The notes: generated from the letters alone by a model not told the origin. Positions 22,590-36,100 are shown, counted from the stretch's first letter. The stretch is 64,000 bases of DNA from Dryas octopetala (GCA_963921425.1 OY992832.1:25385489-25449488), one strand, 5' to 3'. A program made the numbers and translations.

Positions 22590-24092
22590 ATGGTTTCACA
22601 CGAAAACCAACAACCCATTAACCCACAACCACAGCCACAATCCAATCCAACTCTTCCCTTGACCGTAAAATTGAGACCCTATGGATTATACTTCACATCC
22701 ATTCTAATTCTCATCCTTGCAATCTCATTCAGTTTCACTAAAACGAACTTCCTCAAAACCCAACACCTAAAGTACACATTCTCATCACACCTCACCATTT
22801 TTCAAGCTCTTTTAGGCTTTCTTCAACCCAAGCAAACCCAACCACCAAATCCCATTTCCAAGCCCCCCTACTGTGTCCTATGGATGGCTCCTTTCCTTTC
22901 AGTTGGTGGGTACAGTTCAGAAAGTTGGTCATATATTTTAGCCCTTCATGAACACAGTAAAACCCGTAACTTTAGAATGGCTATTGAGCAACATGGTGAT
23001 CAAGAATCCCTTGAATTCTGGGAGGGCTTGCCTAAATATATGAAGGACTTGGCAGTTGAGCTCTACCACACAGAATGTAGTATGGAGGAGACCGTAGTCA
23101 TATGTCACAGTGAGCCTGGTGCATGGAACCCTCCATTGTTTGAAACACTCCCTTGCCCACCAACTGCTTACCAAAAGTTCAAGTCCGTGATTGGTCGGAC
23201 CATGTTTGAAACCGATAGGGTGAATCTCGAGCATGTGATGCGCTGTAACAGAATGGATTATGTTTGGGTTCCTACTGAGTTTCATGTGTCTACATTTGTA
23301 CAAAATGGGGTTGATCCATCAAAGGTTGTGAAAATTGTGCAGCCTATTGATGTGAAGTTCTTTGATCCACTCAAGTATAAGCCGTTAAAACTTGCCTCTA
23401 TAGGGAAGTTGGTTATGGGGAAGACAACCCATGATTCGAAAACGAAGAAGGAATTTGTATTTATGAGCATCTTTAAGTGGGAGTTTAGGAAAGGATGGGA
23501 TGTGTTATTGAAGTCTTATTTGGTAGAATTCAGTGAAGCAGATGGGGTTGTTTTGTATCTTTTAACAAATCCTTATCACTCTGATAGAGATTTTGGGAAT
23601 AAGATAGTGGAGTTTGTGGAGAAATCTGGAATAGAAAAACCTGAGGGTGGTTGGGCACCAGTTTATGTTATTGACACTCACATAGCTCAGACTGATTTTC
23701 CGCGAGTATACAAGGCAGCTGATGCATTTGTTCTTCCCTCAAGAGGGGAAGGGTGGGGAAGGCCTCTTGTGGAAGCCATGGCAATGTCGTTGCCCGTGAT
23801 TGCCACAAATTGGTCGGGTCCAACGGAGTATCTGACTGAGGAGAATAGCTATCCATTACCGGTGGATAGGATGAGTGAAGTAATGGACGGGCCTTTCAGA
23901 GGACATCTCTGGGCAGAACCTTCTGTTAGTAAGCTTTGCGTGCTAATGAGGCATGTGATGAGTAATGTCAAGGAAGCCAAGGTGAAAGGAAGAAAAGCAA
24001 GGGAAGACATGATGACAAGGTTCTCTCCTGAGATTGTTGCTGATATTGTGACTAAACATGTACAAAATATACTTGAGAAGGTTGATCAGTAA
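22590..24092 (+). CDS. GT4-type glycosyltransferase, single-pass membrane protein
   Basis: A 500-residue protein from the ATG at 22590. The frame is open further up, with another ATG at 22443, but that extension reads like untranslated sequence. A Pro/Gln-rich cytosolic tail is followed by one hydrophobic anchor (about residues 31-49) and then a lumenal catalytic domain, the type II layout of Golgi or ER glycosyltransferases. A Rossmann-type C-terminal half carries the EGWGRPLVE (E-x7-E) motif near residues 385-393, followed by MSLPVIATNWSGPTEY, the sugar-nucleotide site of GT4/GT-B enzymes. The substrate is unknown; plant homologues are mostly annotated only as glycosyltransferase family 1/4. 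The gene is intronless and intact. Upstream lies AT-rich intergenic sequence and the MULE foldback. Start choice is the main uncertainty. Confidence 0.88.
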   Translation: MVSHENQQPINPQPQPQSNPTLPLTVKLRPYGLYFTSILILILAISFSFTKTNFLKTQHLKYTFSSHLTIFQALLGFLQPKQTQPPNPISKPPYCVLWMAPFLSVGGYSSESWSYILALHEHSKTRNFRMAIEQHGDQESLEFWEGLPKYMKDLAVELYHTECSMEETVVICHSEPGAWNPPLFETLPCPPTAYQKFKSVIGRTMFETDRVNLEHVMRCNRMDYVWVPTEFHVSTFVQNGVDPSKVVKIVQPIDVKFFDPLKYKPLKLASIGKLVMGKTTHDSKTKKEFVFMSIFKWEFRKGWDVLLKSYLVEFSEADGVVLYLLTNPYHSDRDFGNKIVEFVEKSGIEKPEGGWAPVYVIDTHIAQTDFPRVYKAADAFVLPSRGEGWGRPLVEAMAMSLPVIATNWSGPTEYLTEENSYPLPVDRMSEVMDGPFRGHLWAEPSVSKLCVLMRHVMSNVKEAKVKGRKAREDMMTRFSPEIVADIVTKHVQNILEKVDQ

Positions 24093-25222
24093 CTGCACTC
24101 TTTTCTTTTTAGATTTCATTAACTACAGGTCTATATTTGCTTGTTTTGCTTGAACCTGGCCAGGCTAGTTATTGATAATGAAGCTCATGCTTACTGATGG
24201 CTTTGTCAAAGCCTATTGACACTAGATTAAAGTTGAGGACTGAGGACATAATTGAGTATATGGAAAGCATTATTTGGTGGAAGCCAGATAATATGAGTCT
24301 GTTTGGTTAATATGTGGGAAGATTTTGATTGTGATAGCACGATGTTTGAATTTTGAATTTTAAATTTTGAATTTTGGTAGCCATCTACTGTGCTCCAAAA
24401 GTTTAAGCTGTCAGGGAATAGACCATAATATATTAAAACTTTTCACTTGTAAATTATTTGACTGTTTCCTTTGCTTATGATCATCTCCATATATTAAAAG
24501 TCTCAACTGAAGTTTGAAAGGTCTCTTACTGTTGGCTTCAGACCTTTATAATCAGTCTTCCAACTATTTCAGTTGGCATCTGAGTCCACTCAGCAATTAA
24601 GGCATACATGGTTGCCATCGGTTTCACTCAGGAATTTGAAAATTAGGTCTTCAAATTAGATACAAGTTCATAAAAGTGGAGTTTATAAGATGAGAATTAT
24701 TGGTGCTTCTGAAATTTTAACCTCTGAGCATGATTAAGGGCTATATATAACTGCAGTGCAAGCATTTTGGAGTGCAAAACTACAGTGACAATACCTCCAA
24801 AGGAGTGTAAGTAGCTTCTGAAGGTGTAGATAGACTCCCCAAATTACATATAGATATATTACCTAAAGGTAAAAGCCAAAGTGAACTTACCTCGTTTCCA
24901 AAATTTGTTAAAACTTCAGATAACAATTTCTTTATTGACATGAAGAGAATGAGATAGGTCATGCATGTCCAGCAAAAGCTCAATAATATGATTTTTTTTC
25001 CTTTTCTTTTCCTGGCCATGCACTAACATGAACAATTAAAGACATACTTGAGAAAAACATTGCTCAAATCATTCAATCAGGAGCGGTGGAAACTATTCTG
25101 TCAACGGCAAATAGACTTTCGCAAGAGTAAAGATGTATGATATATGGGTTCACGGAATGGAAGAAAAAACTGGACATGATATCCAGTAGGAATAACTCTT
25201 ATAGCCATAGCTCAACCCAAGG
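24093..25222. other. Intergenic between convergent genes
   Basis: The 3' ends of the plus-strand glycosyltransferase and the minus-strand Nudix gene face each other here. No further gene, inverted repeat or LTR was recognised. An imperfect ATTTTGAATTTTAAATTTTG run is at 24350-24376. Confidence 0.6.
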
Positions 25223-28200
25223 CTATTGAAGATAGGGTGCGAAAACTGCAAGAACTTCCTTGTAAACAGGCTTCTTAAAATCCACAGCCTACATGAAAAA
25301 GAAGAAAGAATGCATGTTAAATAATAAGAGTAGGTAATTAATTTCAGCCATTAACACAATATGTATGATGGTACGGTTAACGCACTTGGTCAATTATTTG
25401 TTCTGGTGATATCCATGACCAGTCCCCAAACTCTGGTTTTTCACTCCCATCACCTAAAAGATTGATTTCTTCATCCTTTCCAGTGAACCGAAGAAGAAAC
25501 CTGTGAAATTCCGCATACAAGTAATTTTGTAAATAAAACCATATGAATGTGAGCACGGCATCCCAAAAATTCAACAATTTATTCTTTTACCTAACAGTGC
25601 AAAAGCAAAAGCAAAAGTAAAAATTTTGATAACAGTTCAAGCACTAATTTTGAGCACAATTCCACGTACAAATGCATGCTTGCGTATATTGATAGCATGC
25701 TTAAATGATTAAACTTGTATTGATAAAGAAGATGATTGATGCTTGAGGTTATAAACTCGCATATAACTTGTCCTCAGTGTTGATTTTAAGCCCTTGAGAT
25801 CTTTGTTCTTTGATGTAAATTAGACCTAGAACTAGAGATGACTTCCGACAATTGAAAACAGAAAACCAATCACACGCAGCACACACAAACACAAGAGATT
25901 TATACTGGTTCGGCAATAAACTTGTGCCTATGTCCAGTTATGATATCTCCCGAGAGATTCACTGCACTATGGAATAAAGTCAGAGATTACAAGGACTTTT
26001 TGGAACCCTAGAACCTAATTCCCCTTTTGCAGAATACCCTGAAAAACTCTCAATCACTCGGCTCTCTCTTTGCTGGTGCTTGTGTCGAAGACATTAAAAC
26101 AACCTAGGGCTGCCGCAACCTATTTATAACTCATAGGTTGCAGCTAACACTTATGTTTCAGCTGGGATTCCTAATCATAGTAGAACTAGGTAATTGGCCT
26201 AATTAGCTAATTCTAATTCTTTGTACAATTAGGAAATACTCAGAACTCCTTCCTTAACTAGGAAGACCTTGTGCAAGACCTCTCAGCATTCCTAAAATCT
26301 GTACCCTACTAGGAATAACCCAAACTGCTACTTTCCAGACTTTTGATGAGCCAACCACAACACTCAGATCATGAGTTAAAAAGAATTTCGGTCATGCAAC
26401 ATGCAATGCAGCGTGATGCTGACACTAACCACTTCTGTGCTTGGCCCTTCCAGTCTGATCCCCACTGTTGCTGAAGTTTCACCCTGACTTCTGGTGGGAA
26501 ATCATAGGTTAACCAATAAGGTACCTGGACATAAAATCCCATAAAAAAAAATAATAATAATAAAAAAATTAGTTAGTATGTGAGGGAAAATAATCATGTC
26601 TAAACCTTTTCTTGCATAAGCAGAAGTATACCAAAAAGCATGGGTAATAGACAGTTATAGAACCTTCATACATGGCAAATAGTAGACAATAACTTATTAT
26701 CTGTTAATCATGTAAGCAAAGCATAAAACACATGTGATAGGGAAAAGGAAAGAACCACTAAGCACTAACATGCCACAATCATTCTCTTGATTATTTTTAA
26801 CGATATAGTTGATTAAAGAAATACCAAAGGGCATTACTGAAGTACAGAAGTACAAGCTACATATAAGAGTCCAAAAGTAAAACAGAAAAAAAAAATGAAC
26901 GAGGTTGAAGGACTCCTGCTAGATCACAAAATTGTACCAATTATTTTGCCCATACCACAATTGGAGTGCATTAGTTAGGAGAGAATATTCATAAAGTATA
27001 GGATTGGCATTGAAATTGCCAATAAGCAATTTATTGGAGGTGAGCAAGTAGTTCGAAAGGAATACTAGAATAGATCGTGAAATCTACAACCTTGATTTTC
27101 TCACTCCAAAATCTCTCCATCTTTCTCTTTCAGGCCTACTCTCCATACGACTGCAATGTGGGTGGACTGATCTAGATTAGGGTTTCATGCCAAGTTCAAC
27201 CCAAACTCTTAGAATGTCATTCCAAATAGTGCAAAACCAGAATTACTACAATCACTTTAATAAAAGGTGGGTTAACTAGCAAATGAAACATGGAACATGA
27301 TGCACACCTCCATAGAAAGAAGAGCATCAGATGAGGGAAATCTGTAACTAACAAGGATGCTCTGGGTTCTTGATCAGACTATGATGCTCTGGGCTCTTGA
27401 CCCGACTAGGATGTTTTGAGTTGTTGACAATAACAGATAGTTGGGTGAGATAATTAACTTACACCTTACTCACCCGCAGCATAAGCATCTGAAGTCAAGT
27501 ATTAGCTCGAGCCTAGCCCAAGCTAAGCATCCCAGGCCCATGGTCATAATTTATTACATGCCAATGATAATTAAATAAACAGTAATGCTACACTTACCAT
27601 ATTTTTATACCACAATTTCATACCATCTTACATGGCATTCATACATTGGACACTAAAAATTAAAAAATAAAATCTAAAAAAGAAAAAGGAAATACTCTTC
27701 CACTATAGTAATGACACATCATGTGGGATACAAATGTGGAAAAAAAAATGTGGGACAACTAGCATTATTGTTAAATAAAAAGTGAGCCACTATATCTATC
27801 AGAACCAATAATTTAACATATTAAAATCTTTAGAAAAAGAACTAAAGATAAATTTGAAAGTTAAATACTTGCATAGATTAAAATTTTCACCTGCGATCTT
27901 AAGATTATACATGTATTTTAACTTTTTATTCATTATCAATGAAGAGCAACCACATGATTAGCTCCATTTGCTTGTCAGAGACTTGAAGTATAATGAGTGG
28001 TTGAGACTTGGAGCATTTTACAAAAGAGCTAAGATTTGTACAATGGAATAGGCCTGGTATAAATAATGAGTACTTATGTGATCTTTGGCAAGATACCAGA
28101 GAAGTTTTTAAGGGCTTTGGTCCCACAACTTTTCTTTTGAGTTTCAACTTCAATGATTTTGATTTTGATTTTTTCCAAATCTGCTGATTATAGTTCAACT

Positions 28201-30770
28201 TCCACTTAATATTATTATTTGCATCTCTGAACTATAAATGTAGTTGCGTTATCCAACACCAACATGGTAATAAGCAGATCTAAGCTCTTTTTGGTACACT
28301 ACTCAGTTCAAATATTCTAATGTTACTTGATTGGTGTCTGATAACCAAAAGAAAATGACCAACAAAATTCCAACAAAGACAAATAACTCTATTAGCATAT
28401 CTTTTTGAATTCTCAGTCTTTCTTCAACCAAATGCGGACTCAAAATTTTATCAAACATTTTTAAAATGTCTTAAAAACAATGAAAACAGGAATGGAGATA
28501 CATGTGTTACAACAGTCAAAAAGTCCTACCTCCGCAATAATTTCTGCTGAACTAACTCCTGTCTCTTCTCTTAATTCCCGGATGGCTGCACTTCTTGGGT
28601 CTTCACCCTCATCAATACCACCCTTTCCAACACAAAATTATAAAATACTATTTCAGTGAAAAGAAAGTAAAAAAATCTCATAAATGAGGAAATAAAGTTG
28701 TGTAGGATCTTAAAATCATGTACTGACAGCAGCTAGTACCTACACGTCAACATAAATTACCCTATGGATTACCATAAACACTGACATGTTTGTGAAACAA
28801 ACTCTATAGCTTTCATTCGTTTACATATTCAGGAATTGAGCAACCCAATATTTATGAATTCTAGTCATGCACTAGCCAGAAAAGGGCAATTCAAGATTAG
28901 AGCTGAAGATGGCATACTAACCTAACAAGGATCCTAATTGGCACCACATAAGATATTGTGGATTATATTCAACTATGAGAACAAGTTTCGTAATGGTCGT
29001 ACATTAGATACGTTGTTGGCTTACACATAGAACTGAATATTTTTACTAGTTTGTGTATCCAATAGGTTTTCAGAACTCAACAATGTTCATTTGAACCTGT
29101 AAGTGGTATCCAATCCCCACATACTAATATCAGGAGAGACCACTGCATTTTCCACTTCATCTCCAAATGAAATGAGATGGCAGATCATAGCTACAAGTCA
29201 AAAATAGAAATCCCAAAAGAGATACCTAAATAGTACTGGTTAAAAAATTGTTGTTTTGGTAATTCTGGATCTTCTTCCAAACAGAAGATCCTTCCTTTCC
29301 AACTTATTTATACAATTTTCTGTTGTTTTTTTTTTTCTGATATAATAAGTTCTTTAATCTGATTCAAGGGGGTGCCATTAATTGTCATTCAAATGATCTT
29401 CCTTTGTACCATATACTGACACGCAGGAAATCACAAATGGGTCCGTAATAAAATTTTTGTAATCAAATCCAATGTACCAACTACATGTTTAAAATAAACT
29501 TAAATTATATGTGTGTATTATAGTGATAGCAGAAAAAGAAGCTTAAGCATAATTTATCATGTGACCCACATTGAATCCAACCATGACTATATGAAACTTA
29601 AATTTTAGCTCTAAAATTACCAGTGGAAGCCACCATCAGCAACCATCTAAATTAAGATAAGGCATGTACTTTAAGTGATCAATTTCTTGCACTATGGTAA
29701 ATATGCAAAGTTTGTATTTTAAAAGAAAAATAACAAAGGGAAGTTTGAAATAAATACTGATTCTTCAATTTGAAATCTACCAAAACAAAAATTCAAGAAC
29801 AAAGAAATGAATTTTGACTATGTGGAGGAATGTACCGAGTAACAAAAGAAACAATAGTTTTGAATTGTTTCCAGAGTTACATAATTTCTGAACTGAAAAC
29901 TGGAGACAAATTCTGAAATCATATCTGTTTCAAACTGTTTTCTGATAATTTTTCTGAAAATCCTTTTCGAAAACTCTGTTGGCTGCACGGTGTCACACTA
30001 TTTTTAGTTTTCGTGATTTTAATGCCATAAAACTGTTTGAATGAAGGAATCAAAGAGGCCCTTAGAGATATGTCAATATTTTCTGCAAATATAATGGTTA
30101 AATGTCCACCAAGATCAACAAGGAGGAGCAAACTTGCACAATTGCAGCCTGTACCTACAAAGATAGTAAATTCAAGGAAATGTATATATGCGTCAAATAT
30201 GAATAGAAAACTTGCTTCTCTATTTATTTCATTTCATTTTCCCAGAAACCAAATAGTAGCATTTGGTAGTAAAACCAATCAAATTACCCAAAAAAAAAAA
30301 AAAACCCAGACATTGGATTCGATTTGCTATTAACTTACCTGCGGCATTTGCCAGGCATTGGGAATATCTAACCTTGAAGCAGCAAAAATCTGCGTAGAAA
30401 ATATAGATATACAATCAAGTTCAGCCCATGTCACACAAGCATTGACACATACATACACACAAAAGGAGATAGACATGACCTTCTTAGAATCATTGATGAG
30501 ACAGATACCGACATTCCTTCTGTAACCTTGGGGAGGGGCTTCCATTGATGGTGATGATGATGTTGGGGTAGAAGAATGGGAGGAGGGGGTACAGAGGAAT
30601 CGAGTATGAATAATGGGTTTTGGAAGGAGGAGTGGCAGGTGCGAAAATTGAGGTAGTTTAGGAGGGCAAATTGGGAAGGATGGAAGTAGAGGAGGAGGAG
30701 GCCTGATGAGAATCGATAAAGGAGGAAGATGAAGCGGGCAATTAAGCAACGCGAATCGGCATATATCCAT
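25223..30770 (-). CDS. NUDT26: Nudix hydrolase 26-like (Ap4A hydrolase), six exons
   Basis: Exons on the minus strand: 30770-30480, 30389-30339, 28622-28530, 26524-26430, 25500-25386 and 25288-25223. All introns are GT-AG and all phases agree, giving 236 residues. Exon 1 encodes a Pro/Leu/Ser-rich N-terminus of about 75 residues with the look of a chloroplast transit peptide, then [15 protein letters not shown]. Exon 2 gives [13 protein letters not shown]. Exon 3 holds the Nudix box [20 protein letters not shown] (GX5EX7REUXEE), whose glutamates bind metal. Exons 4-6 give the [26 protein letters not shown] and [10 protein letters not shown] blocks typical of plant NUDT25/26/27. These enzymes split diadenosine tetraphosphate and ppGpp-like dinucleotides; NUDT26 is plastidic. 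Introns two, three and four have grown by inserted sequence, including a solo LTR and a MITE, without damaging the splice sites. Confidence 0.94.
25778..26362 (-). mobile_element. Solo LTR, probably copia, in Nudix intron 4
   Basis: 585 bp beginning TGTTGATTTT and ending CCACAACA, flanked by a perfect 5-bp duplication CTCAG (25773-25777, 26363-26367). Read on the minus strand it has a TATAAATAGG box (26122-26131) followed by a pyrimidine-rich leader, so its transcription sense is the same as the host gene. No internal sequence or second LTR is present, so it is a solo LTR left by recombination. It lies between exon 5 and exon 4. Confidence 0.9.
27580..27770. mobile_element. MULE-like MITE, 191 bp, in Nudix intron 3
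   Basis: The perfect 9-bp duplication TTAAATAAA is at 27571-27579 and 27771-27779. Ends CAGTAATGCTA and, inverted, CAATAATGCTA. Its interior is similar, in reverse complement, to the 6027-6238 MITE (shared TGCCATGTAAG/CTTACATGGCA and GTGTCCAATGTATGAATG-type words), so both belong to one family. Confidence 0.88.
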
Positions 30771-31860
30771 TCAAGTCAATATATTCCCTAATGGGACAGG
30801 CATTTCTAACGACGGTGCCTTTCGTTTTAACTGGTGGCCAATCCTCACATGTTAAGGCCCCGTTTGGTTCATGGTTTTGCGGAATGAGCTCTTTGAAAAT
30901 GTTATTTCCGTGCTCATTCCAAAAAGATGACAATGAATTGGAAATGTTGACAGCCCACCCACGGAAGCTTATTTTAAGCTAAAGATAAAAATATCGAAAA
31001 TTTCTTAAACATCGGTGCTTAAATTTATGATATATCAATTTCGGTAAACATGAGTGTAAAGAAAGTTGAGTTAAATGTTGTCTTTTTGTTGGTTTATTGT
31101 TAATTTATTAGTGTTAGTTGATGAGTTTTGATATAATTAGGGCTGGATTTGGTTTGATATCATCTTGTTTCTTTTTCTCTTCTCTAATTTTGAAAATTTT
31201 TATACAATTCTGTCGATATATACTGATATTTTGTCGATATATACCGATCTTCTGTCGACATATACCGATATCGGAGAAATATCGGTTACCACCCATTTAA
31301 ATATTGGTGGATGAAATTACGGATATCTCGGCGAATATATCGACGATATCATGGATATGTTCATCCATGATTTTAAGCATGTTCACTTTAATAAGTCGAA
31401 CGCTTACGGCTCATTTTTTATTTTTTAGTTTATTTTATGAAATTGTTGAACAGTTTCAATACAACCCACTAAAACTGTTCAACAGTTTCATGAATAGTTT
31501 TAGCACTAAAATCGTATAACATGATATTTATACTAATGTCTTATTATTATTATTTTTTTTTTGTTACATATACATGTGAAAAATGAATAAAACAACACAA
31601 AACATAAAAGTCTAAGGGGTGTTTTATTACACCCCTAAACCCAAGTAAAACAAGTTGTACAAAAATGGCAACAATAGATCCTAATAAGACAAGGAATACA
31701 ATAGAATAATGTGGAAAGCTAATTCAACAAGTAATTGAAATCCTAAACTAAGATTAATTTAATAGTATATGCTCTTGGAAATGAAATAAAGTAAAATATA
31801 TAGTAGTGGCGGTGGTCAACAAATAATTTTTTTTTTTAAGCCTAAATGAAGGGGACCTAT
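30771..31860. other. Upstream region of NUDT26, repeat-derived
   Basis: No gene. 30857-30880 has a GGCCCCGTTTGGTTCATGG word seen at ends of many plant DNA transposons, but no partner end was found. 31215-31370 is built from repeated TCGATATATACCGATAT-type words and their reverse complements, an old plant repeat of unknown class. A hairpin AGGGGTGT...ACACCCCT lies at 31615-31638. Confidence 0.5.
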
Positions 31861-33242
31861 TGTAATGTCCCAATCTGGGATCGTTACAGCGGCACTCGTC
31901 TTAAGGATTCCCAAGAATATAATACTCGTATCTCGAACGTTGTATTCCCAAGATTCCCTAAAACGAGTTAAACCTTTTTTTTTGATGAAATACGGGTTGG
32001 ATCAGAGTACAAATGCACACAGGATCTAATATAAACACACTTCAAAATATTTTATATAAAATACCAACCCGCTAGGGTAATGAGTTTGCAAAGCAACCCT
32101 AATAGACATGATGCTATCAAAGATCATGCCTAAGACATATTTACAAAATACGAAACCAACTAGAAACATAAAGGATGTTCGAAAGGTATTACAAAAGACA
32201 AGAAATAAAAGAAGAGAAAATAAGGTCGACCCAATAAGAGCGAAAGAGCTTGGAAAGGATCTACAGACCTTGCAGGTGCCAAACAAGATGTTCGAATGCC
32301 ACGCTTAGACAAATTAGTCAAAATCGCCAACCAAAGTGAGATCTACGAGAAAGCAGGTAGAACTAAGCATCATATACATTCATAACTTCCCATTAGGGGA
32401 CCCTGGCTAGGTTTGAAACTAGTAGGTTAAAATATTTACTAAATATATAGCCAGTGAGAAAACAGTTCAAAAGATTCACCACTACAACAAACATCATTTA
32501 TAATTGTTGAAATCCACAAGCTTTGAATATGAGCATGCAACCTTTCGTAAAACATTTCGAATCTTATTTTAGATTTTATCTGATGATTGAACACACAAAG
32601 GAAGAACTACGCTTACCAATAAAAAGCTTGGTATCGTAGCGAAAGCAGACATCTCTAGTAAGTACCCCATAAGCTAGCCTCCCTATAAGGACATTCGACT
32701 AGCTCATCCATACAAACCCTTTCAGAAGTTTAGAAAATCGAACTCAAGGTTATTAAAATACAACCCTTCACTCTCATATCATCATCAATCATCCTTATAA
32801 AAATCCATGCGATATGACAAGAAAAAACAAAGCATTTTTGGACGCAACAATATTTATTATCATATATACACACAATAAAAATCTCATAGACAGGGTGTGA
32901 GGATTCCTCATGCATGGAATCCAAGCTTAACCTGATAATGCAGTTCCTCAGCACCAACGTCCTTGTTTCTTCTTTGGATAACTGGAAAGTCAAAGTCCGA
33001 CAATAAGTCAATCAAAAGTAAATTTTGACAGAATTTCGGCATGATCTTTACTTTCGATCAAACGTTCCCATAAAATTCTAGAAACCAGTCTACTAAGACC
33101 GAGTCTTTGTACTTCATGGGCCTAGGGTTTCTACTTAAGTTCAGTTTTAATTTAAGTCTGGAGATTGACCAATTAAAGTCCAATAACATGACCAAGTTAG
33201 GGCATGAGAGACTAGGTGACCTTTGGTCCAGTGTTCAGCACA
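31861..33242 (-). repeat. LTR-like remnant, minus orientation
   Basis: The plus strand begins TGTAATGTCCC at 31861, which inverted reads GGGACATTACA, similar to the end GGGACGTTACA of the 3.3-kb-LTR family. The far end is not defined because a CACTA terminus starts at 33243. No matching 5-bp duplication of the left flank (CCTAT) was found. I call it an LTR remnant from end similarity and the lack of coding capacity. Confidence 0.45.
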
Positions 33243-34479
33243 CACTACTACAAAAAACGTAATATACAACGGATTTTATCCGTTGTGTAAGTTGCCAAAA
33301 TACCATCGTCTAATCAACCGACGTTTATTGGGGTACCAATAGACAACGGGTAATATTCGTTGTCTTGTAAACATTAACACAATGGTTTTAATTTAAAACT
33401 GTTGTATATATATCCTCAAAAACCAATGATTTAGGAGATACCGTTGTTGCGTATTTATCTAGACATCGATTTTTATTTAAAGATCGATGTGTACTAATAG
33501 GCGAGACAACGGTTTCTATACCCTAATGCATGTATTTTACAACTGTTTTAAGTATAAGCACGAGGTGAAATAGCCATTAAGACAACGGTTTATGTATAAT
33601 AACCGTTGTGTAAAATAACAATTTCAATTTACTTTTAATGTATATAATTCTTTGATACATCGGTTTCTATTGAAAACCGTTGTAGGACGACACTTTAAAC
33701 AACGGTTTTAACCATATAAACGTTGTGCAAGGTAATAATTTCAATTTGATTTTGATGTATATAATGCTTTGGTACAACAGTTTCTGTTGAAAACTATTGT
33801 TGGACGACACTTAGTAGAATTAGTTTTAACCATATAATCATTGTGTAAGATAATAATTTCAATTTGTTTTTGATGTATATAATGCTTTGGTACATTGGTT
33901 TTTATTGAAAACCAATGCAATACAGCACTTAGTTGTAGTATACCAATGCACGCTCATGCTTAGAATTAAACCAAAAGATATTTCATAAATATATGTAAGA
34001 TTACATTACATGATAGGTTCCATAAGTGTGATCAGTTGTACAAAAAAATACATTCAGTCAAACTAGCTTAAAAGAAGAGACAAAAAAAAAAAAAAAAAAC
34101 AAACCTAGCTTAACATAATACATATATTTACTTCCTTCTAACTTGACCCCCCTAAGTCGCAAGCAAATGCATCCATATCTGTCAGCTTCTTACTGCCAAC
34201 TACAATCAAAATAAAGCTAATAGAATACTAATTCAATGCAAAGTAATAGGCAAGTTATATGTAAGCTCTAAATAGAAGAATTGAAAACACTATTATAATC
34301 CTTGATAATTTTGTATATTTACACATCGATATCTTATTGGGTATAATTGTTGTCCTTCCTTCTCCCCATACCTTTTTAAGTAGCTGCCCTAACTCCAAAG
34401 CTCTAAGAAAACTAACAAAGTCTCTATAAAAGAGCACAAACACACACAAAGTCACATTTAGATAAACTTCAAAGAAATT

Positions 34480-34645
34480 TCAAAAAGATACAAATATTCA
34501 CTTATTTGGTCAAGTAAGAGAGTTTTGAAAGAAGGAAAATCCACTAATTTTTTGTATCTTGACCAAATATTGTTGGGTCTATGCATTTTTTTCATTGTTG
34601 GGTTTCCCATTTGCAGATAAGTGAATATTTTTATCTTTTTGAAAT
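34480..34645. repeat. Inverted repeat
   Basis: Arms of about 30 bp: 34476-34508 (AAATTTCAAAAAGATACAAA and following) pairs with 34614-34648, and a TTTGGTCAAG core pairs with CTTGACCAAA. No target-site duplication noted. Confidence 0.6.
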
Positions 34646-34796
34646 TTTTGTAAATGATCATCACTACAAAGTCTGTGCACAAATCATGTTTGGTCCATTT
34701 TTCTAGTGCCCAACTTATTATTTGAATAATCATGCAAGCTTTGAAATTTCATTCTGATCCAGCATTCAATCCCACAAGAAATTAGAATACAAAGTT

Positions 34797-34953
34797 AGGC
34801 TTGAGGTCCGGATCTCACCCTTTAAGACCGGACTTCCAGTAAGATTGGATTTAGAAATTTAGGTTTGAGGTCTGGACCTCCAGTAAGATTGGTATTTGAG
34901 ACCTAGGCTTGAGGTCCGGATCTCTCCTTTGAGGACCAGACCTTCAGCGGCGA
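34797..34953. repeat. Degenerate tandem repeat, about 60-bp units
   Basis: Three units built around TTAGGCTTGAGGTCCGGATC and CCAGTAAGATTGG. They are diverged from one another. Inside the presumed CACTA element. Confidence 0.7.
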
Positions 34954-36100
34954 ACTCAGTTTTATGTCAACATGAAGCTGAGCAACCAAGACTAAACAAA
35001 AGGAAACAACATTTTGAACAACCAAATACTGATTCAACCATAAATTCCACCAAATATGGAAAAAGCAAAAATAGAATTTGAAAAAAAAAAGAGAGGAAGA
35101 GACTTACTTGCTGAAGAAGATCTTGTTCGCTTGAATAAGGAGACCACGTACTACACTATGGTAGCCAAGTTTCTCTTCAAATCATCCGGAGAAGCCTGTT
35201 TGATCTTGTTCCAACATTTACCTTTTCTCTCATAGTCAATCTTGCAGTTAAAAAAAGAACAGTAACAATTAAGAAAAGTATTTTATGTTAGTCCCCTCAG
35301 CTTGGCAGTTTGGCTGCCAAGTGCAATGCTGGTCCACTTCCGACTGTGAAATATACAACGTTATATAGACAGAGTAATGCACAATGACAATCATTTAAAC
35401 CCAATACAATTGAAAATGAAAGTAATCACAACCAAATTCTACAAATACTAACAAAAACAATTATATAAGACAAAAACATCAAAATCTCAAAATCAGATTT
35501 TAGATTAAAAACACCCTAGTGCTCATTCGAAATTATATCAATATTTAACATTAAAAGGCATCTGACTTATGTTTGAGCCAAATCCAAATCTATATATGTG
35601 CAAGTGAATTGAAATAACTATATATACTCTGCTTGGAGGACCTAAAAAAAATTATACAATCTTATCACCCTTCAAAATTTTGACTGATTAAAAAATGAAA
35701 GAGATGTAAATGAAGAATTTGTGAAAAAATGACAATCACCTAACTAGAGTTTAAAACATATATCGAACAAATTATTGTAACTGGAGTTCAATTTTTCCTT
35801 TTATCTAATTGTAAGTTCATCAGCTTTCATTTTCCTTCTACATGAATCCTTGAAGGAAACGCTACAATAATTATTAATTTGATCCAATACCTAGTCTAAA
35901 CATATAAACCTATAAGCCTACACAATTAAGAGTGACAAACAAATTTATATTCATGTATAATCTATTCCAAAAGAAAAGCACCTTCAACATAAATAAGCAT
36001 GATAAATACATTCTGACAGGAGAAGATAAAACATAAATTTTATTAGACCTTTGTTGTTGTCCTATCAAAGCATGCATCATTTGGTACAATAAACACATAC

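Noticed and set aside
31861-33242. Complete solo LTR
   Set aside because: Only one end is convincing; no matching 5-bp duplication was found, so it is listed as a remnant with low confidence.
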